DNA from: CAYNTH01 sp964427055
GTDB taxonomy: Archaea > Aenigmatarchaeota > Aenigmatarchaeia > CG10238-14 > SCSR01
NCBI GenBank assembly: GCA_964427055.1
Contig: CAYRSQ010000001.1
Span: forward strand, 1 to 64,000
Direction of reading: 5' to 3'
DNA: 64,000 bases
This document shows positions 53,278 through 61,867 of this stretch, piece by piece. The notes beneath the pieces are model-generated. The model did not search any database. It had not been told where the DNA came from and saw only the letters and a program-made list of their open reading frames with translations. The position numbers were made by a program, and so were the translations under genes. Positions within the stretch are counted from its first letter, which is position 1, and each line of letters begins with the position of its first letter.

Positions 53278-54438
53278 ATGGTATTTGAAATTCTCGGCCA
53301 TGAAAAAGAATTATTTAAACAAATTATTTATGAGCATGCAAATTCTGATTTTTTCCCAGCATCAGATTTCAATTTAGAACTATACGGATACGGCGTACTC
53401 GATTCCAAAGGAAAGAAACACAAACTAATTCTATCGGATCTAGATGGGGTTTGGACCAAAACTCCGCTATTCATAGGATATATTGAAGCGCTCTCAAACA
53501 TAAATCCAGGAATAGCAAATTCAACGGATGAAATAATTCGAAACCTATCCAAACTTGATGCAGGAAACTCGGATGAAGTTGTCAAACATATATCGGAAAT
53601 TTTCAGAACGTCTGGTGTCAAAAAATGGCAACATGAAAAAGCAACTAAAAGAGGGGTTGAAAGAAGCGAAAGTATACCCAATGCCTTTAAAACCGTCTCG
53701 GACTCCATAGAAATGGGTTATGAATTCCATTTCATAAGTGGCTCTCCGGACTCTTCCGTTAAAGGCTTTGTTGAAACTAAATTAGGAATAGATTCTACAC
53801 ATGCAATTGGATCTGAGTATATTTTCAAAGAAGATTCATTTGAAAGGATAGAAGACCTTCTCTACGGAAAGAAACGAGGTGTATGCACAAAATTACTTGA
53901 AAGCTTTATGGGGTCAGAAAAAGGATTTGTAATATTCCTCTCAGATGAACTGGAAGACTTCAGAACATCTGGTCACATCTCAAATACTTTCATACTTGTA
54001 AACGAAAAGCAAGGTGAATCTGATAAAGCTATAATAGAATTACCATCTATAACACGTGGTGCGGAAATTCTTCCATATCTATTAAGGAAGATAGAAAGGG
54101 GAATGTGTCTCTATTTCGGATTCGACTCTATCAAAAGAAACGATATACTTGGATCGGCGCTTAACGTTGGAAACTTATGCACTGATATTAGAACAACGAA
54201 ATATAGTAAGCTTACTGAACTAAAAGATGAACTTTTATCACATTACAGTAACTATAAAGCGCTCTCGCCACAGATATTTCCTTTCTACCTATCAAATATA
54301 GATAATTTAATATATAGATTAAAAATTGAGTCCGACCCATCCGAAATCAGGACATTATCCGAGAAGTTTTGGAAAGAATTTACTAAATATTCACCCGATT
54401 ACAATGTAGCTAAGAAAATCTACTCAAATCACAATTGA
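53278..54438 (+). CDS. HAD-superfamily hydrolase with extended C-terminal domain
   Basis: A 386-residue protein. SDLDGVWTK (53-61) is motif I with nucleophile D54 and acid D56; SGSPDS (154-159) is motif II; a Lys near 198-205 is motif III; FLSDELEDF (220-229) is motif IV. The cap between motifs I and II is helical, as in phosphoserine phosphatase-like enzymes. A helical C-terminal domain of about 150 residues is unexplained. Substrate unknown. Confidence 0.8.
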   Translation: MVFEILGHEKELFKQIIYEHANSDFFPASDFNLELYGYGVLDSKGKKHKLILSDLDGVWTKTPLFIGYIEALSNINPGIANSTDEIIRNLSKLDAGNSDEVVKHISEIFRTSGVKKWQHEKATKRGVERSESIPNAFKTVSDSIEMGYEFHFISGSPDSSVKGFVETKLGIDSTHAIGSEYIFKEDSFERIEDLLYGKKRGVCTKLLESFMGSEKGFVIFLSDELEDFRTSGHISNTFILVNEKQGESDKAIIELPSITRGAEILPYLLRKIERGMCLYFGFDSIKRNDILGSALNVGNLCTDIRTTKYSKLTELKDELLSHYSNYKALSPQIFPFYLSNIDNLIYRLKIESDPSEIRTLSEKFWKEFTKYSPDYNVAKKIYSNHN

Positions 54439-54482
54439 GAAAAGATTTTATTCGAAAAAACACTAATTTATTTTAGATTATA

Positions 54483-54572
54483 ATGGCGGTTAAGAAAAAA
54501 GCAACTAAAAAGAAAGTCACGAGAAAAAAACCGACTAAGAAAAAAACGAAATCAAAGGCCAAGAAGAGATAA
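54483..54572 (+). CDS. 29-residue Lys-rich basic peptide
   Basis: MAVKKKATKKKVTRKK continues with Lys, Thr, Pro to KAKKR, with 17 Lys among 29 residues and no acidic ones. This resembles the C-terminal tails of histone H1 or small nucleoid proteins. TATA-like ATTTATTTTAG lies about 20 bp upstream, and a hairpin plus T-rich sequence follows 40 bp after the stop, so it looks like a stand-alone unit. Could also be a ribosome-binding mini-protein. Confidence 0.6.
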   Translation: MAVKKKATKKKVTRKKPTKKKTKSKAKKR

Positions 54573-54613
54573 TCTTGGTCTTTAATGCGATATCGTTACA
54601 TGGCCGTTTTAAG

Positions 54614-54642
54614 ACCTTGAAAAGGTTATTTTTCTATTTTTT
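54614..54642 (+). terminator. Hairpin and T-rich tract
   Basis: ACCTT-GAA-AAGGT followed by TATTTTTCTATTTTTT. A short stem plus T tract downstream of the Lys-rich peptide gene; probable terminator. Confidence 0.45.
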
Positions 54643-54680
54643 ATAACTTAGTCTGAATAGTATTCTATTAAAGTGATACG

Positions 54681-55547
54681 ATGGAAAGAGAAACTTTGAA
54701 CAAATACAAGAAGGCCCAATCTATAGCAGATAGTGTAATATTGTCTATTAGACCCACGATTAAAGAAGGCGTAAAACTAATCGATATCGGAGATACTGTT
54801 GAGAATAAAATAAGAAACTTAGGAGGTGGAATAGCCTTCCCCGTCAATCTATCGATAAACGATAATGCAGCCCATTATGCGCCAGATATAAATGACGATA
54901 CTATTCTCAAAGAAAATGATATGATCAAAATCGATGTGGGCGTACATGTCGATGGTTATATATGTGATCAAGCTTTCACAGTCTGCATAGGTAAAAAATC
55001 ACATCCACTAATAGAAGCAGCCGAAAAGGGACTCAAAGAAGCCAAAAAAATTATAAAACCTGGTGTGAGGATATTCGAAATTTCTGAAGTTGTCGAATCG
55101 ACCTTAAAAGAATTGGGATGCAATCCGATAAGAAATCTGTGTGGACATGGTCTGGATAGATATGAACCACATGCCAAATTTTCGATACCCAATGGGAGGA
55201 ATGACATAAAAACTGAACTTGAATCCGGACAAGCGCTGGCCATGGAAGTTTTTGCTACAGATGGCGTAGGATGGGTTAGGGATTCTGGCCATGTGCTCAT
55301 ATACGCATACAATCAAGAAACTCCTATGAGAATGAATGAGGCGAGGAAAATATTGGATTTGGCAAGAAACGAATATAATGGACTTCCCTTCGCAAAGAGA
55401 TGGTTAATTAATACAGAGATACCTCTATATAAGGTAAATCTAGCTTTAAACCAATTGATGATGTCAAAAGCTTTAAAAGAACATCCTATCCTCAGGGAAG
55501 AGTCTGGCGGCATTGTAGCTCAAGCGGAAGAGACTATAATTCTATAA
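54681..55547 (+). CDS. map: Methionine aminopeptidase (type II)
   Basis: A 288-residue pita-bread enzyme. KENDMIKIDVGVHVDGYICDQAFTV contains the metal ligands (DVG and DQ positions), NLCGHGLDRYEPHAK the His, ALAMEVFATDG and ESGGIVAQAEETIIL the Glu ligands (fragments). The type II helical insert around 170-230 is present. Removes the initiator Met co-translationally. It is followed by a tiny zinc protein. Confidence 0.94.
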   Translation: MERETLNKYKKAQSIADSVILSIRPTIKEGVKLIDIGDTVENKIRNLGGGIAFPVNLSINDNAAHYAPDINDDTILKENDMIKIDVGVHVDGYICDQAFTVCIGKKSHPLIEAAEKGLKEAKKIIKPGVRIFEISEVVESTLKELGCNPIRNLCGHGLDRYEPHAKFSIPNGRNDIKTELESGQALAMEVFATDGVGWVRDSGHVLIYAYNQETPMRMNEARKILDLARNEYNGLPFAKRWLINTEIPLYKVNLALNQLMMSKALKEHPILREESGGIVAQAEETIIL

Positions 55548-55588
55548 AATAAACGAAACAACTAAATAAACTAAAACCCAAGTATTGA

Positions 55589-55705
55589 ATGATGCAGAAA
55601 GTATGTGATAATTGTAAAAAATCTGTAAAGGATGTCGGGAAACTGTTCAAATACAAATTTATGATGTTATGCAAAACTTGTAGAAATAGATTGAAGAGAA
55701 GGTAA
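55589..55705 (+). CDS. 38-residue zinc-ribbon mini-protein
   Basis: MMQKVCDNCKKSV and MLCKTCRNRLKRR supply two C-x2-C pairs 20 residues apart with a very basic tail. It resembles a single zinc ribbon, like small ribosomal proteins, but no known family fits. Its last base is adjacent to the convergent orc1 gene, which argues for a true gene in a compact genome. No strong ribosome binding site is seen. Confidence 0.6.
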   Translation: MMQKVCDNCKKSVKDVGKLFKYKFMMLCKTCRNRLKRR

Positions 55706-56785
55706 TCATTTTATCCAAATCAACCTGCTTTTGCCAACCTTTTTTTCACTCATCTCTATAAGCCCAACATCATTTAGATGGTTGACAAAATCTCTAAGGG
55801 ATCTGTCTGTGACTGGCTCTATAGAATGCTTTTCTCCGAATCTATCCTTTACAATCTCATTATATCTGTTATAGAGTTCTCCTGAAGTATATTTCTTGCC
55901 GTCGCTTAACGCCTCCAACAACAGTTTTTCGTGATTGTTTAGTTTATCTTTCAGTATATCAGCTTTAACTTCTCCGACAGCTTTTATTACAGCTTTCATC
56001 TGTTCGACTTCAACTCGTTTGGCTCCTTGTTCTTCAGCCATTCTACCGGCTTTTAACAAACACTGAAGGCCTATCCTCACATCCCCTCTTTTTTTAACAG
56101 CATGATTTGCACAAAGGGTAATGATAACAGAATCATATGAATGGAACGCATTCTTGGCTCTCTCTTCCAAGATATCTTTCATCTCAACATGGCTATACGA
56201 TTTGAATTCTATATCTTCCTTGCCCAGACTGCTCCTTATCCTTGGTTCTGCATTGGAAAAAACAAACTGATCATTGGATATGAGCACTATCCCTACTGGT
56301 GTGTCTACATACTGACCTATCCTTAGCAAATCGTAGAGAGCTGACATCTCCAATTGATCAACCTCATCCAAGCAAACGACTAATCCCTTGGCTCTCTTTT
56401 TCAATGTCTCGGTGAGTTTCTGTATTATTTCATCTCTACTCCAACCCCTTCTTTGGACGAACTGTCCAAGTTCGATTATAATCTGAGTCAGAAGGGCTGT
56501 GGGTGTCCTATAATCCCAACAATTTATATAAACGCATCGTACTTGGTCGCTATATTTCTCGAATTCCTCGAAGACATTTTTTATAACAGAAGTTTTTCCA
56601 ATTCCTGGCGGACCATATATGAACGTGTTCTGTGCTTTCCTACCTTTAGATAATGGCAATATGTTTCTGGCTATCTGTTTTATCTCATTCTCTCTATGAG
56701 GCAGTATGTCTGGTATATATTCAGTAGATAAAACTTCTTCATTCTTGAAAATCCTGGATTCTGAGATGTCTGAAAAAATTCCCAT
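55706..56785 (-). CDS. orc1: ORC1/Cdc6-type DNA replication initiator
   Basis: A 359-residue AAA+ protein. GPPGIGKTS (58-66) is Walker A, VVCLDEVDQL near 146-155 is Walker B, LISNDQFVF is sensor 1, and the C-terminal winged helix (about 280-355) binds origin DNA. ATG after TTG-GTT-ATT was chosen. Origins usually lie beside orc1, but only 34 bp separate it from lysK and no origin-recognition-box repeats are visible there. Confidence 0.93.
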   Translation of the reverse strand: MGIFSDISESRIFKNEEVLSTEYIPDILPHRENEIKQIARNILPLSKGRKAQNTFIYGPPGIGKTSVIKNVFEEFEKYSDQVRCVYINCWDYRTPTALLTQIIIELGQFVQRRGWSRDEIIQKLTETLKKRAKGLVVCLDEVDQLEMSALYDLLRIGQYVDTPVGIVLISNDQFVFSNAEPRIRSSLGKEDIEFKSYSHVEMKDILEERAKNAFHSYDSVIITLCANHAVKKRGDVRIGLQCLLKAGRMAEEQGAKRVEVEQMKAVIKAVGEVKADILKDKLNNHEKLLLEALSDGKKYTSGELYNRYNEIVKDRFGEKHSIEPVTDRSLRDFVNHLNDVGLIEMSEKKVGKSRLIWIK

Positions 56786-56819
56786 AATAACCAATATAAC
56801 AACTTATCTCATATGTACT

Positions 56820-58502
56820 TTATCCTTCCAATTTGAACCTTTTGGATACGAAAGCTCGCTCTAAGCTCTGAATCAAAGGAACCAATCTAGGACCATACGT
56901 CTTTCCTAACAATATCATATAAGATGCTTTGAATATGTCCTTTGCTTTTATAGCATGTTTGACAGCCTCAGAATTTATTTCGTTCCATATTTCAGAATCT
57001 GTTCTGTTTTTTACTAAAAATTTACCCAAATTCATGAGTGCGTCTCGTTGAGTCTCTGGTAATTCATATACAACTTCAGGTATTTCTTTTAAAATTGATA
57101 TTTTTATTTCTTCAGTCGCGAAAGTTTTCACCCATAATTTGGCGTAATTCAATGTTTCTTCCAGTATTTGCTTCTCTTTTTTGTTCAATGATTCGAAATG
57201 CTTCTCACGTTTCAGTATACCGATGACTCTTTCAAGCATATCGTCTTCTGGAACCAACTGGACTAACATTGCGGCAAACTCGAATGATATCCTATATGGT
57301 TTTTTCTTCGGAATGTCCTTGATTGTCAATTCGTATATTCTATTGGCATTTACTTTCTCTCTCTCGCTGACATCTTCTTCCCCGAAATATATACGTTCTA
57401 TCCTATCAAATTCCCTATAGAGGAATGGTATCGTATCTCCTTCTGGAGTGAAATCTATCGTAGTTTCCGGCCTACTTTTTATCATCAAGAATCTCAACAT
57501 TTCCACTGGTAGAACATCTGTCATCTCTGCGAAACTAACTCCAAGCCCTTTAGAGGTAGACATTTTTTTACCACCGACCAAAAAGAATTCATATCCTTTT
57601 CCTATGTTGTAGTCATTTCCTATCTTCTTGGAAGATGATGGCCATGGTGGAGGAAAATCCAATACTTCAACAGCTATAGCAACAGCTACACTTCTACTGC
57701 CACCTTTGGTGAAGTGGTCCTTTCCGGCCAATTCACACACAACACCTACAGTTGGCCATTTTGCAGCCCACTCAGCTTTCCAAGGCAATTTGCCGTTCCC
57801 ATCATATGGAGATATCTCTCCTTTATAACCGCAACCGGTGGCCCATTCGACCAAATCTTCTTTACATTCAAATTTAAGCATTTCTCTCTCCGAATCCCAT
57901 TCATAAGCAAAGGTAGTTCCTATTTTGCCGCATTTCGGACAGATTGGTTGAAAAGGAAGTTTTTCGGAGGCTATTGTCTTCCCGTAAAGTCTCTCGTAGA
58001 TTTTCTGTATCTTATTCGCGTTGTCAAGAATAACCTTTATCGAATCGTTAAAATCTCCTTTTATGTACCTTTCTCCTGTGCTCTCCAATTCAGCTTCTAT
58101 GTTGAAATTTTCAAACTTTTCTGTGCACTGTTTGAAAAAATAATCCGCATAACTCTCATAGCCTGTTTCAGGCGATGGTATATTTCTGAGTGGCATGCCC
58201 ATGTATTTTTTCCATTTTGATTCATCTAATGATTTCGGCAAACCATCCATCGGATCTATATCATCGCTACTAAGTATGAATCTAGCTTTCATGCCGTGAT
58301 TCCTCATAGCCTTAGCTATGATGTCGTGTATCAGCCATCCTCTTGCAGAACCAACGTGAATGGGACCAGACGGAGTCTTCTCGTCATATACTATGTACCC
58401 ATTAGTTTTTACAACCGCTTTTAATTTCTTGTCTTTTTCGACCCTATTTTTAACTTCCTCTGCCACTGAGTCAGTCCAATACGTCCATTCCTTCTGTTCC
58501 AT
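56820..58502 (-). CDS. lysK: Class I lysyl-tRNA synthetase
   Basis: A 560-residue class I LysRS, the archaeal type unrelated to class II. KTPSGPIHVGSARGW is the HIGH region, CPKCGKIG and CKEDLVEWATGCG are zinc-like pairs, and KMSTSKG is the KMSKS loop. The C-terminal helical anticodon domain runs from about 380. The ATG three codons inside the frame was chosen over TTG. Confidence 0.95.
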   Translation of the reverse strand: MEQKEWTYWTDSVAEEVKNRVEKDKKLKAVVKTNGYIVYDEKTPSGPIHVGSARGWLIHDIIAKAMRNHGMKARFILSSDDIDPMDGLPKSLDESKWKKYMGMPLRNIPSPETGYESYADYFFKQCTEKFENFNIEAELESTGERYIKGDFNDSIKVILDNANKIQKIYERLYGKTIASEKLPFQPICPKCGKIGTTFAYEWDSEREMLKFECKEDLVEWATGCGYKGEISPYDGNGKLPWKAEWAAKWPTVGVVCELAGKDHFTKGGSRSVAVAIAVEVLDFPPPWPSSSKKIGNDYNIGKGYEFFLVGGKKMSTSKGLGVSFAEMTDVLPVEMLRFLMIKSRPETTIDFTPEGDTIPFLYREFDRIERIYFGEEDVSEREKVNANRIYELTIKDIPKKKPYRISFEFAAMLVQLVPEDDMLERVIGILKREKHFESLNKKEKQILEETLNYAKLWVKTFATEEIKISILKEIPEVVYELPETQRDALMNLGKFLVKNRTDSEIWNEINSEAVKHAIKAKDIFKASYMILLGKTYGPRLVPLIQSLERAFVSKRFKLEG

Positions 58503-58563
58503 ATTAATCAATATTCTTTTTGAATTTTATACGTTTTACCCGTTTGTAGGATGGGTATGAAAC

Positions 58564-58731
58564 TTAAACCTTCATTTTCTCAAGAATTCCAATCTGCTTA
58601 TTTATCCTATCTATGTCGGATTTAAGTGATTCCTTGTCGTCAAAACTCGTTGTCGTATTCATTCTGTTCGTAATCTCTATTCTCCTGACTTTCAGCTTTT
58701 CTATCTCTTCATCTATATCTTCTGGGGTCAT
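58564..58731 (-). CDS. 55-residue coiled-coil protein
   Basis: MTPEDIDEEIEKLKVRRIE begins a helix interrupted by a short Thr/Ser/Asp segment (NTTTSFDD), and a second helix ends LEKMKV; this is an antiparallel coiled-coil hairpin. It overlaps the preceding gene's 3' end by 23 bp, so translation is coupled. No family recognised; length and style resemble small chorismate-mutase-like or adaptor helices. Confidence 0.6.
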   Translation of the reverse strand: MTPEDIDEEIEKLKVRRIEITNRMNTTTSFDDKESLKSDIDRINKQIGILEKMKV

Positions 58732-59158
58732 TCGTATTCTCTCCTTTAGTTTGTTTCACATAAAGTTCGTAGATAGGTAGCGTTACCTGACTTTTGAACA
58801 TCGATTCCATCGTATCTATTTCCCCGAAACTTCCCGCTTCAACAACTCGTTTCATGATGTCTTTTAGATTGGAAGCTATCGTTTCCACATTCCTCATGTC
58901 CACCCTGACAAATCTTGATACAAGCACCAATAATTTGTCCATATTGTACAGTATGTTCATCTTATGTCCTTCTAGATATTTCTCTGAAGTCATTCCAGAA
59001 CTCATTTCTCTCTTAATTTTCAGAAAGCTCCTTTCCAAGTCGGGGTCTCTATCCTTCAAAATAACATTATCCCCGAAGCTAGATATGAAACGTCTATCAA
59101 ACATGTTCTGTGTGGCAATACAAAGCGCCAACGGTTCAATTTCCTGCATCGTCAGCAT
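58709..59158 (-). CDS. Helical protein of unknown function (149 residues)
   Basis: An all-helical protein by pattern: MQEIEPLALCIATQNMFDRR, ERSFLKIKREMSSGMTSEKYL, NILYNMDKLLVLVSRFVRVDMRNVETIASNLKDIMKRVV (shown in part). It has no membrane segment or Cys motif. It precedes the coiled-coil mini-protein and is divergent from infB. I cannot name a family. TATA-like TTTAAGTATTC lies about 25 bp upstream of the ATG. Confidence 0.7.
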   Translation of the reverse strand: MLTMQEIEPLALCIATQNMFDRRFISSFGDNVILKDRDPDLERSFLKIKREMSSGMTSEKYLEGHKMNILYNMDKLLVLVSRFVRVDMRNVETIASNLKDIMKRVVEAGSFGEIDTMESMFKSQVTLPIYELYVKQTKGENTNDPRRYR

Positions 59159-59300
59159 AAGTATGACTAATGATTTAGAATACTTAAAATTGAGTGCTTT
59201 ACGTATTATTAGTAAGGTGGTAATGTCTATAAAAGCGTTATTATAAGGCTTACGTAGAACTCGAGAAGAAATAAAACCTGATTATGTGATAAATGACTTA

Positions 59301-59369
59301 ATGGATATAAAGAAGATTTTAGAAGAACTAAGAAAGAAAGATGATTCGAATGGAGAACAAAAAAATTAG
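59301..59369 (+). CDS. Possible 22-residue leader peptide overlapping infB
   Basis: MDIKKILEELRKKDDSNG is a charged helix that ends with TAG 29 bases inside infB in another frame. A weak GTGA lies upstream. Either a translated leader coupled to aIF5B or chance; compact position and codon choice are the only support. Confidence 0.3.
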   Translation: MDIKKILEELRKKDDSNGEQKN

Positions 59370-61077
59370 GCAACCTATAGTAGCCGTCCTAGGTCATGTA
59401 GACCACGGAAAGACACTTCTCTTAGATAGCATAAGAAAATCAAGAGTTCAGCACAGTGAAGCAGGAGGAATTACCCAACATATAGGCGCCAGCTTCATAC
59501 CCATAGAAACTGTTAAGGGAATTTGCGGAAATTTAATGAAACAGCTTAAAACGGAAATCACTATACCAGGTCTTTTGTTCATAGACACCCCTGGGCACGA
59601 AGCATTCGTGACACTCAGGAAAAGAGGAGGGTCCGTGGCGGATATAGCCATTTTAGTCGTGGATATAACGACGGGATTCCAACCTCAGACTGATGAAAGT
59701 TTGGCGTTTCTGAAAGAATTCAAGACCCCTTTCATAGTTGCGGCAACAAAGGTCGACAGGTTGACAGGATGGTTCCCGAATGAAAGAGAATCTATAATGG
59801 AAAGCCTCAAAAAACAAAGGAACGATGTCAAGAAAGAAATGGAACGGAAGGTCTTTGAACTGATGGTGCAATTATCTGAAAGGGGATTTGAAGCTGAGAG
59901 ATTCGATAGGGTAGAAAATTTCACCAAGCAAATCGCAATCGTCCCGTGTTCAGGGATGACAGGAGAAGGGTTACCTGAATTATTGATGATGTTGACTGGA
60001 TTGGCTCAACAATTTCTCAAAAACAAATTAACATTATCCGAGAAAGGAAAGGGAGTCGTTTTAGAAGTAAAAAACATCAGAGGTCTCGGAACTACTATTG
60101 ATGCTATAGTGTATGATGGAACTGTACATAAAGGTGACTATCTGATTATTGGAGGAAAAGAACCGAAAGTGACTAAAATAAAAGCATTACTTAGGCCTAA
60201 ACCTCTGAAGGAACTTAGAATTGAGAAACAATTCGATTCTTTCGATGAGGTGCATGCGGCAGCAGGAATCAAAATTGCCGCTCCAGATTTAGAAGGTGTA
60301 ATAGCTGGATCACCTCTGAGATCGGTAGAAAATGAAAATGAAATAGAATCTGCGAGGGAAGAGGTACAGAAAGACGTAGAGGAAGTCGAATTTGAAAAAG
60401 GAATAGATGGTATAATCGTCAAAGCGGATAGTCTGGGTGGTCTGGAAGCGATGATAAAAATGCTGAAAGAAAGAGAAATACCGATACGAAAAGCGGAAGT
60501 CGGAAATGTCAATAAACAGGATATAATAGAGGCTCAGAACGTTAAAGACGATTTGAAACAGGTTCTATTCGCATTCAACGTTAGCATACTACCTGAAGCA
60601 GAAGAACTTGCCAAAATTCTTAAAATAGAGATATTTGAGAGTAACCTAATTTACCAAATTTTTGAAGACTATAAAGAATGGACTTATAAAAGAAAGGAAA
60701 GGAAACTGGAATATAAACTTGAAAAAGCAGTTCGTCCAGTGAAATTGAAGATATTACGAGGATGTATATTCAGAGCCAGTAACCCTTGTATAGCCGGTGT
60801 AGAGATACTATCTGGATATTTGAAAAAAGGAGTCCGATTGAAAAAGGGAGATAAAATACTTGGAGAAGTAAAACAGATACAAAAAGAAAACAAAGAAATA
60901 AGTAGTGCAGAACTGGGAGATAGAGTGGCCATAAAGATGACTGAACCCACAGCGGGTAGGAATCTATTTGAAGAAGATATCCTTATTTCACATCTAACCA
61001 AATCTGATAGAAAACTCTTGAAAGAAGTAACTGAAAAACTTTCTCAGAGCGAAAAAGACCTGTTAGAAGAGATTTAA
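59341..61077 (+). CDS. infB: Translation initiation factor aIF5B
   Basis: A 578-residue GTPase. AVLGHVDHGKT is the P-loop, IDTPGHEAF is G3, ATKVDRL is G4. Domain II, the thioredoxin-like domain III (GIDGIIVKADSLGGLEAMI, in part) and domain IV complete the factor. It joins ribosomal subunits with Met-tRNAi. An ATG three codons in (MENKKIRQPIV) may be the true start. No intein is present. The stop overlaps the convergent phosphoesterase by 4 bp. Confidence 0.95.
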   Translation: MIRMENKKIRQPIVAVLGHVDHGKTLLLDSIRKSRVQHSEAGGITQHIGASFIPIETVKGICGNLMKQLKTEITIPGLLFIDTPGHEAFVTLRKRGGSVADIAILVVDITTGFQPQTDESLAFLKEFKTPFIVAATKVDRLTGWFPNERESIMESLKKQRNDVKKEMERKVFELMVQLSERGFEAERFDRVENFTKQIAIVPCSGMTGEGLPELLMMLTGLAQQFLKNKLTLSEKGKGVVLEVKNIRGLGTTIDAIVYDGTVHKGDYLIIGGKEPKVTKIKALLRPKPLKELRIEKQFDSFDEVHAAAGIKIAAPDLEGVIAGSPLRSVENENEIESAREEVQKDVEEVEFEKGIDGIIVKADSLGGLEAMIKMLKEREIPIRKAEVGNVNKQDIIEAQNVKDDLKQVLFAFNVSILPEAEELAKILKIEIFESNLIYQIFEDYKEWTYKRKERKLEYKLEKAVRPVKLKILRGCIFRASNPCIAGVEILSGYLKKGVRLKKGDKILGEVKQIQKENKEISSAELGDRVAIKMTEPTAGRNLFEEDILISHLTKSDRKLLKEVTEKLSQSEKDLLEEI

Positions 61078-61853
61078 ATCTCACTTAGCTTACCCAGTAT
61101 AGTACCGTCCATCATGAATACGTCTGTATTTCTGGGTTTCAGCGCTTTACTTTTGAACAAAGGTCCAATGTATTTTCTCTTTCTATTTCTCCTATTTAAT
61201 GGGATACCACTTATCAATGGATTGAAAGCTGGAAAGACAATTATCTCAAGTTTCCCTAATTCCATTTTCTCTGAGTCTTCTAATTTGTATTTTTTTATAA
61301 TCACTTCTTTTTCTAACGTTCCCTTCACCCAAACTTTTTCGACTATACTGAAACCGAAAGAATCAGTGAATTCAATCGTCGGATGCATATGAGCCGTAAA
61401 CAAATAATCACAACTCAAGATATCCTTTTTGGGCCAAGCGTGCCCATGGAAGAATCCGTATTTACCCAGTTTCATTCCATTAGAACCGTATATCTCAACT
61501 TCGCTGGGCAATAACCCATCTAATTCAGTGTCATGATTGCCTTTCACCAGTACCACGTCTATTTTTTTAGACAAAGGCTCTATGAACTTAGGTATTTCTT
61601 TTAGCTCTCTAAAGGTTATTCCAGGTATTTTATGTTTGAAGTCCCCCAGTATTACGAGTTTGTTTGCTCCAGTAAGTTTTATTAGGTTCGAAAATTTGTC
61701 ATACAACTTCTTAGACTGTGGTGCTATTATTATGCCACTATCAAACAGTTCACTTTCAATTCCTAGATGAATATCTGCTACAACTAGTATCTTGCCGTAT
61801 TCTTCGTCATCTATAACTAAAGCGGGTGCATTGTTAAGGAATCTTATGGACAT
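61074..61853 (-). CDS. ICC-like metallophosphoesterase (COG1407 type)
   Basis: A 259-residue calcineurin-like phosphoesterase. VADIHLG (25-31), ILGDFKH (about 69-75), VKGNHD (about 103-108), FFHGHAWP and FTAHMHP supply the two-metal site. The family is widespread in archaea and often encoded near DNA repair genes; the substrate is not known. It is separated by 14 bp from the rad50 gene on the same strand, so it may be in its operon. Confidence 0.88.
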   Translation of the reverse strand: MSIRFLNNAPALVIDDEEYGKILVVADIHLGIESELFDSGIIIAPQSKKLYDKFSNLIKLTGANKLVILGDFKHKIPGITFRELKEIPKFIEPLSKKIDVVLVKGNHDTELDGLLPSEVEIYGSNGMKLGKYGFFHGHAWPKKDILSCDYLFTAHMHPTIEFTDSFGFSIVEKVWVKGTLEKEVIIKKYKLEDSEKMELGKLEIIVFPAFNPLISGIPLNRRNRKRKYIGPLFKSKALKPRNTDVFMMDGTILGKLSEI

Positions 61854-61867
61854 CTAATTCACTAAAC

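Noticed and set aside
56786..56819. Replication origin beside orc1
   Set aside because: The gap is only 34 bp and I saw no origin-recognition-box repeats or long AT-rich unwinding element near the gene.
59163..59246. 27-residue frame between the divergent gene and infB
   Set aside because: It begins inside the probable promoter of the divergent gene and has no ribosome binding site at its own ATG.
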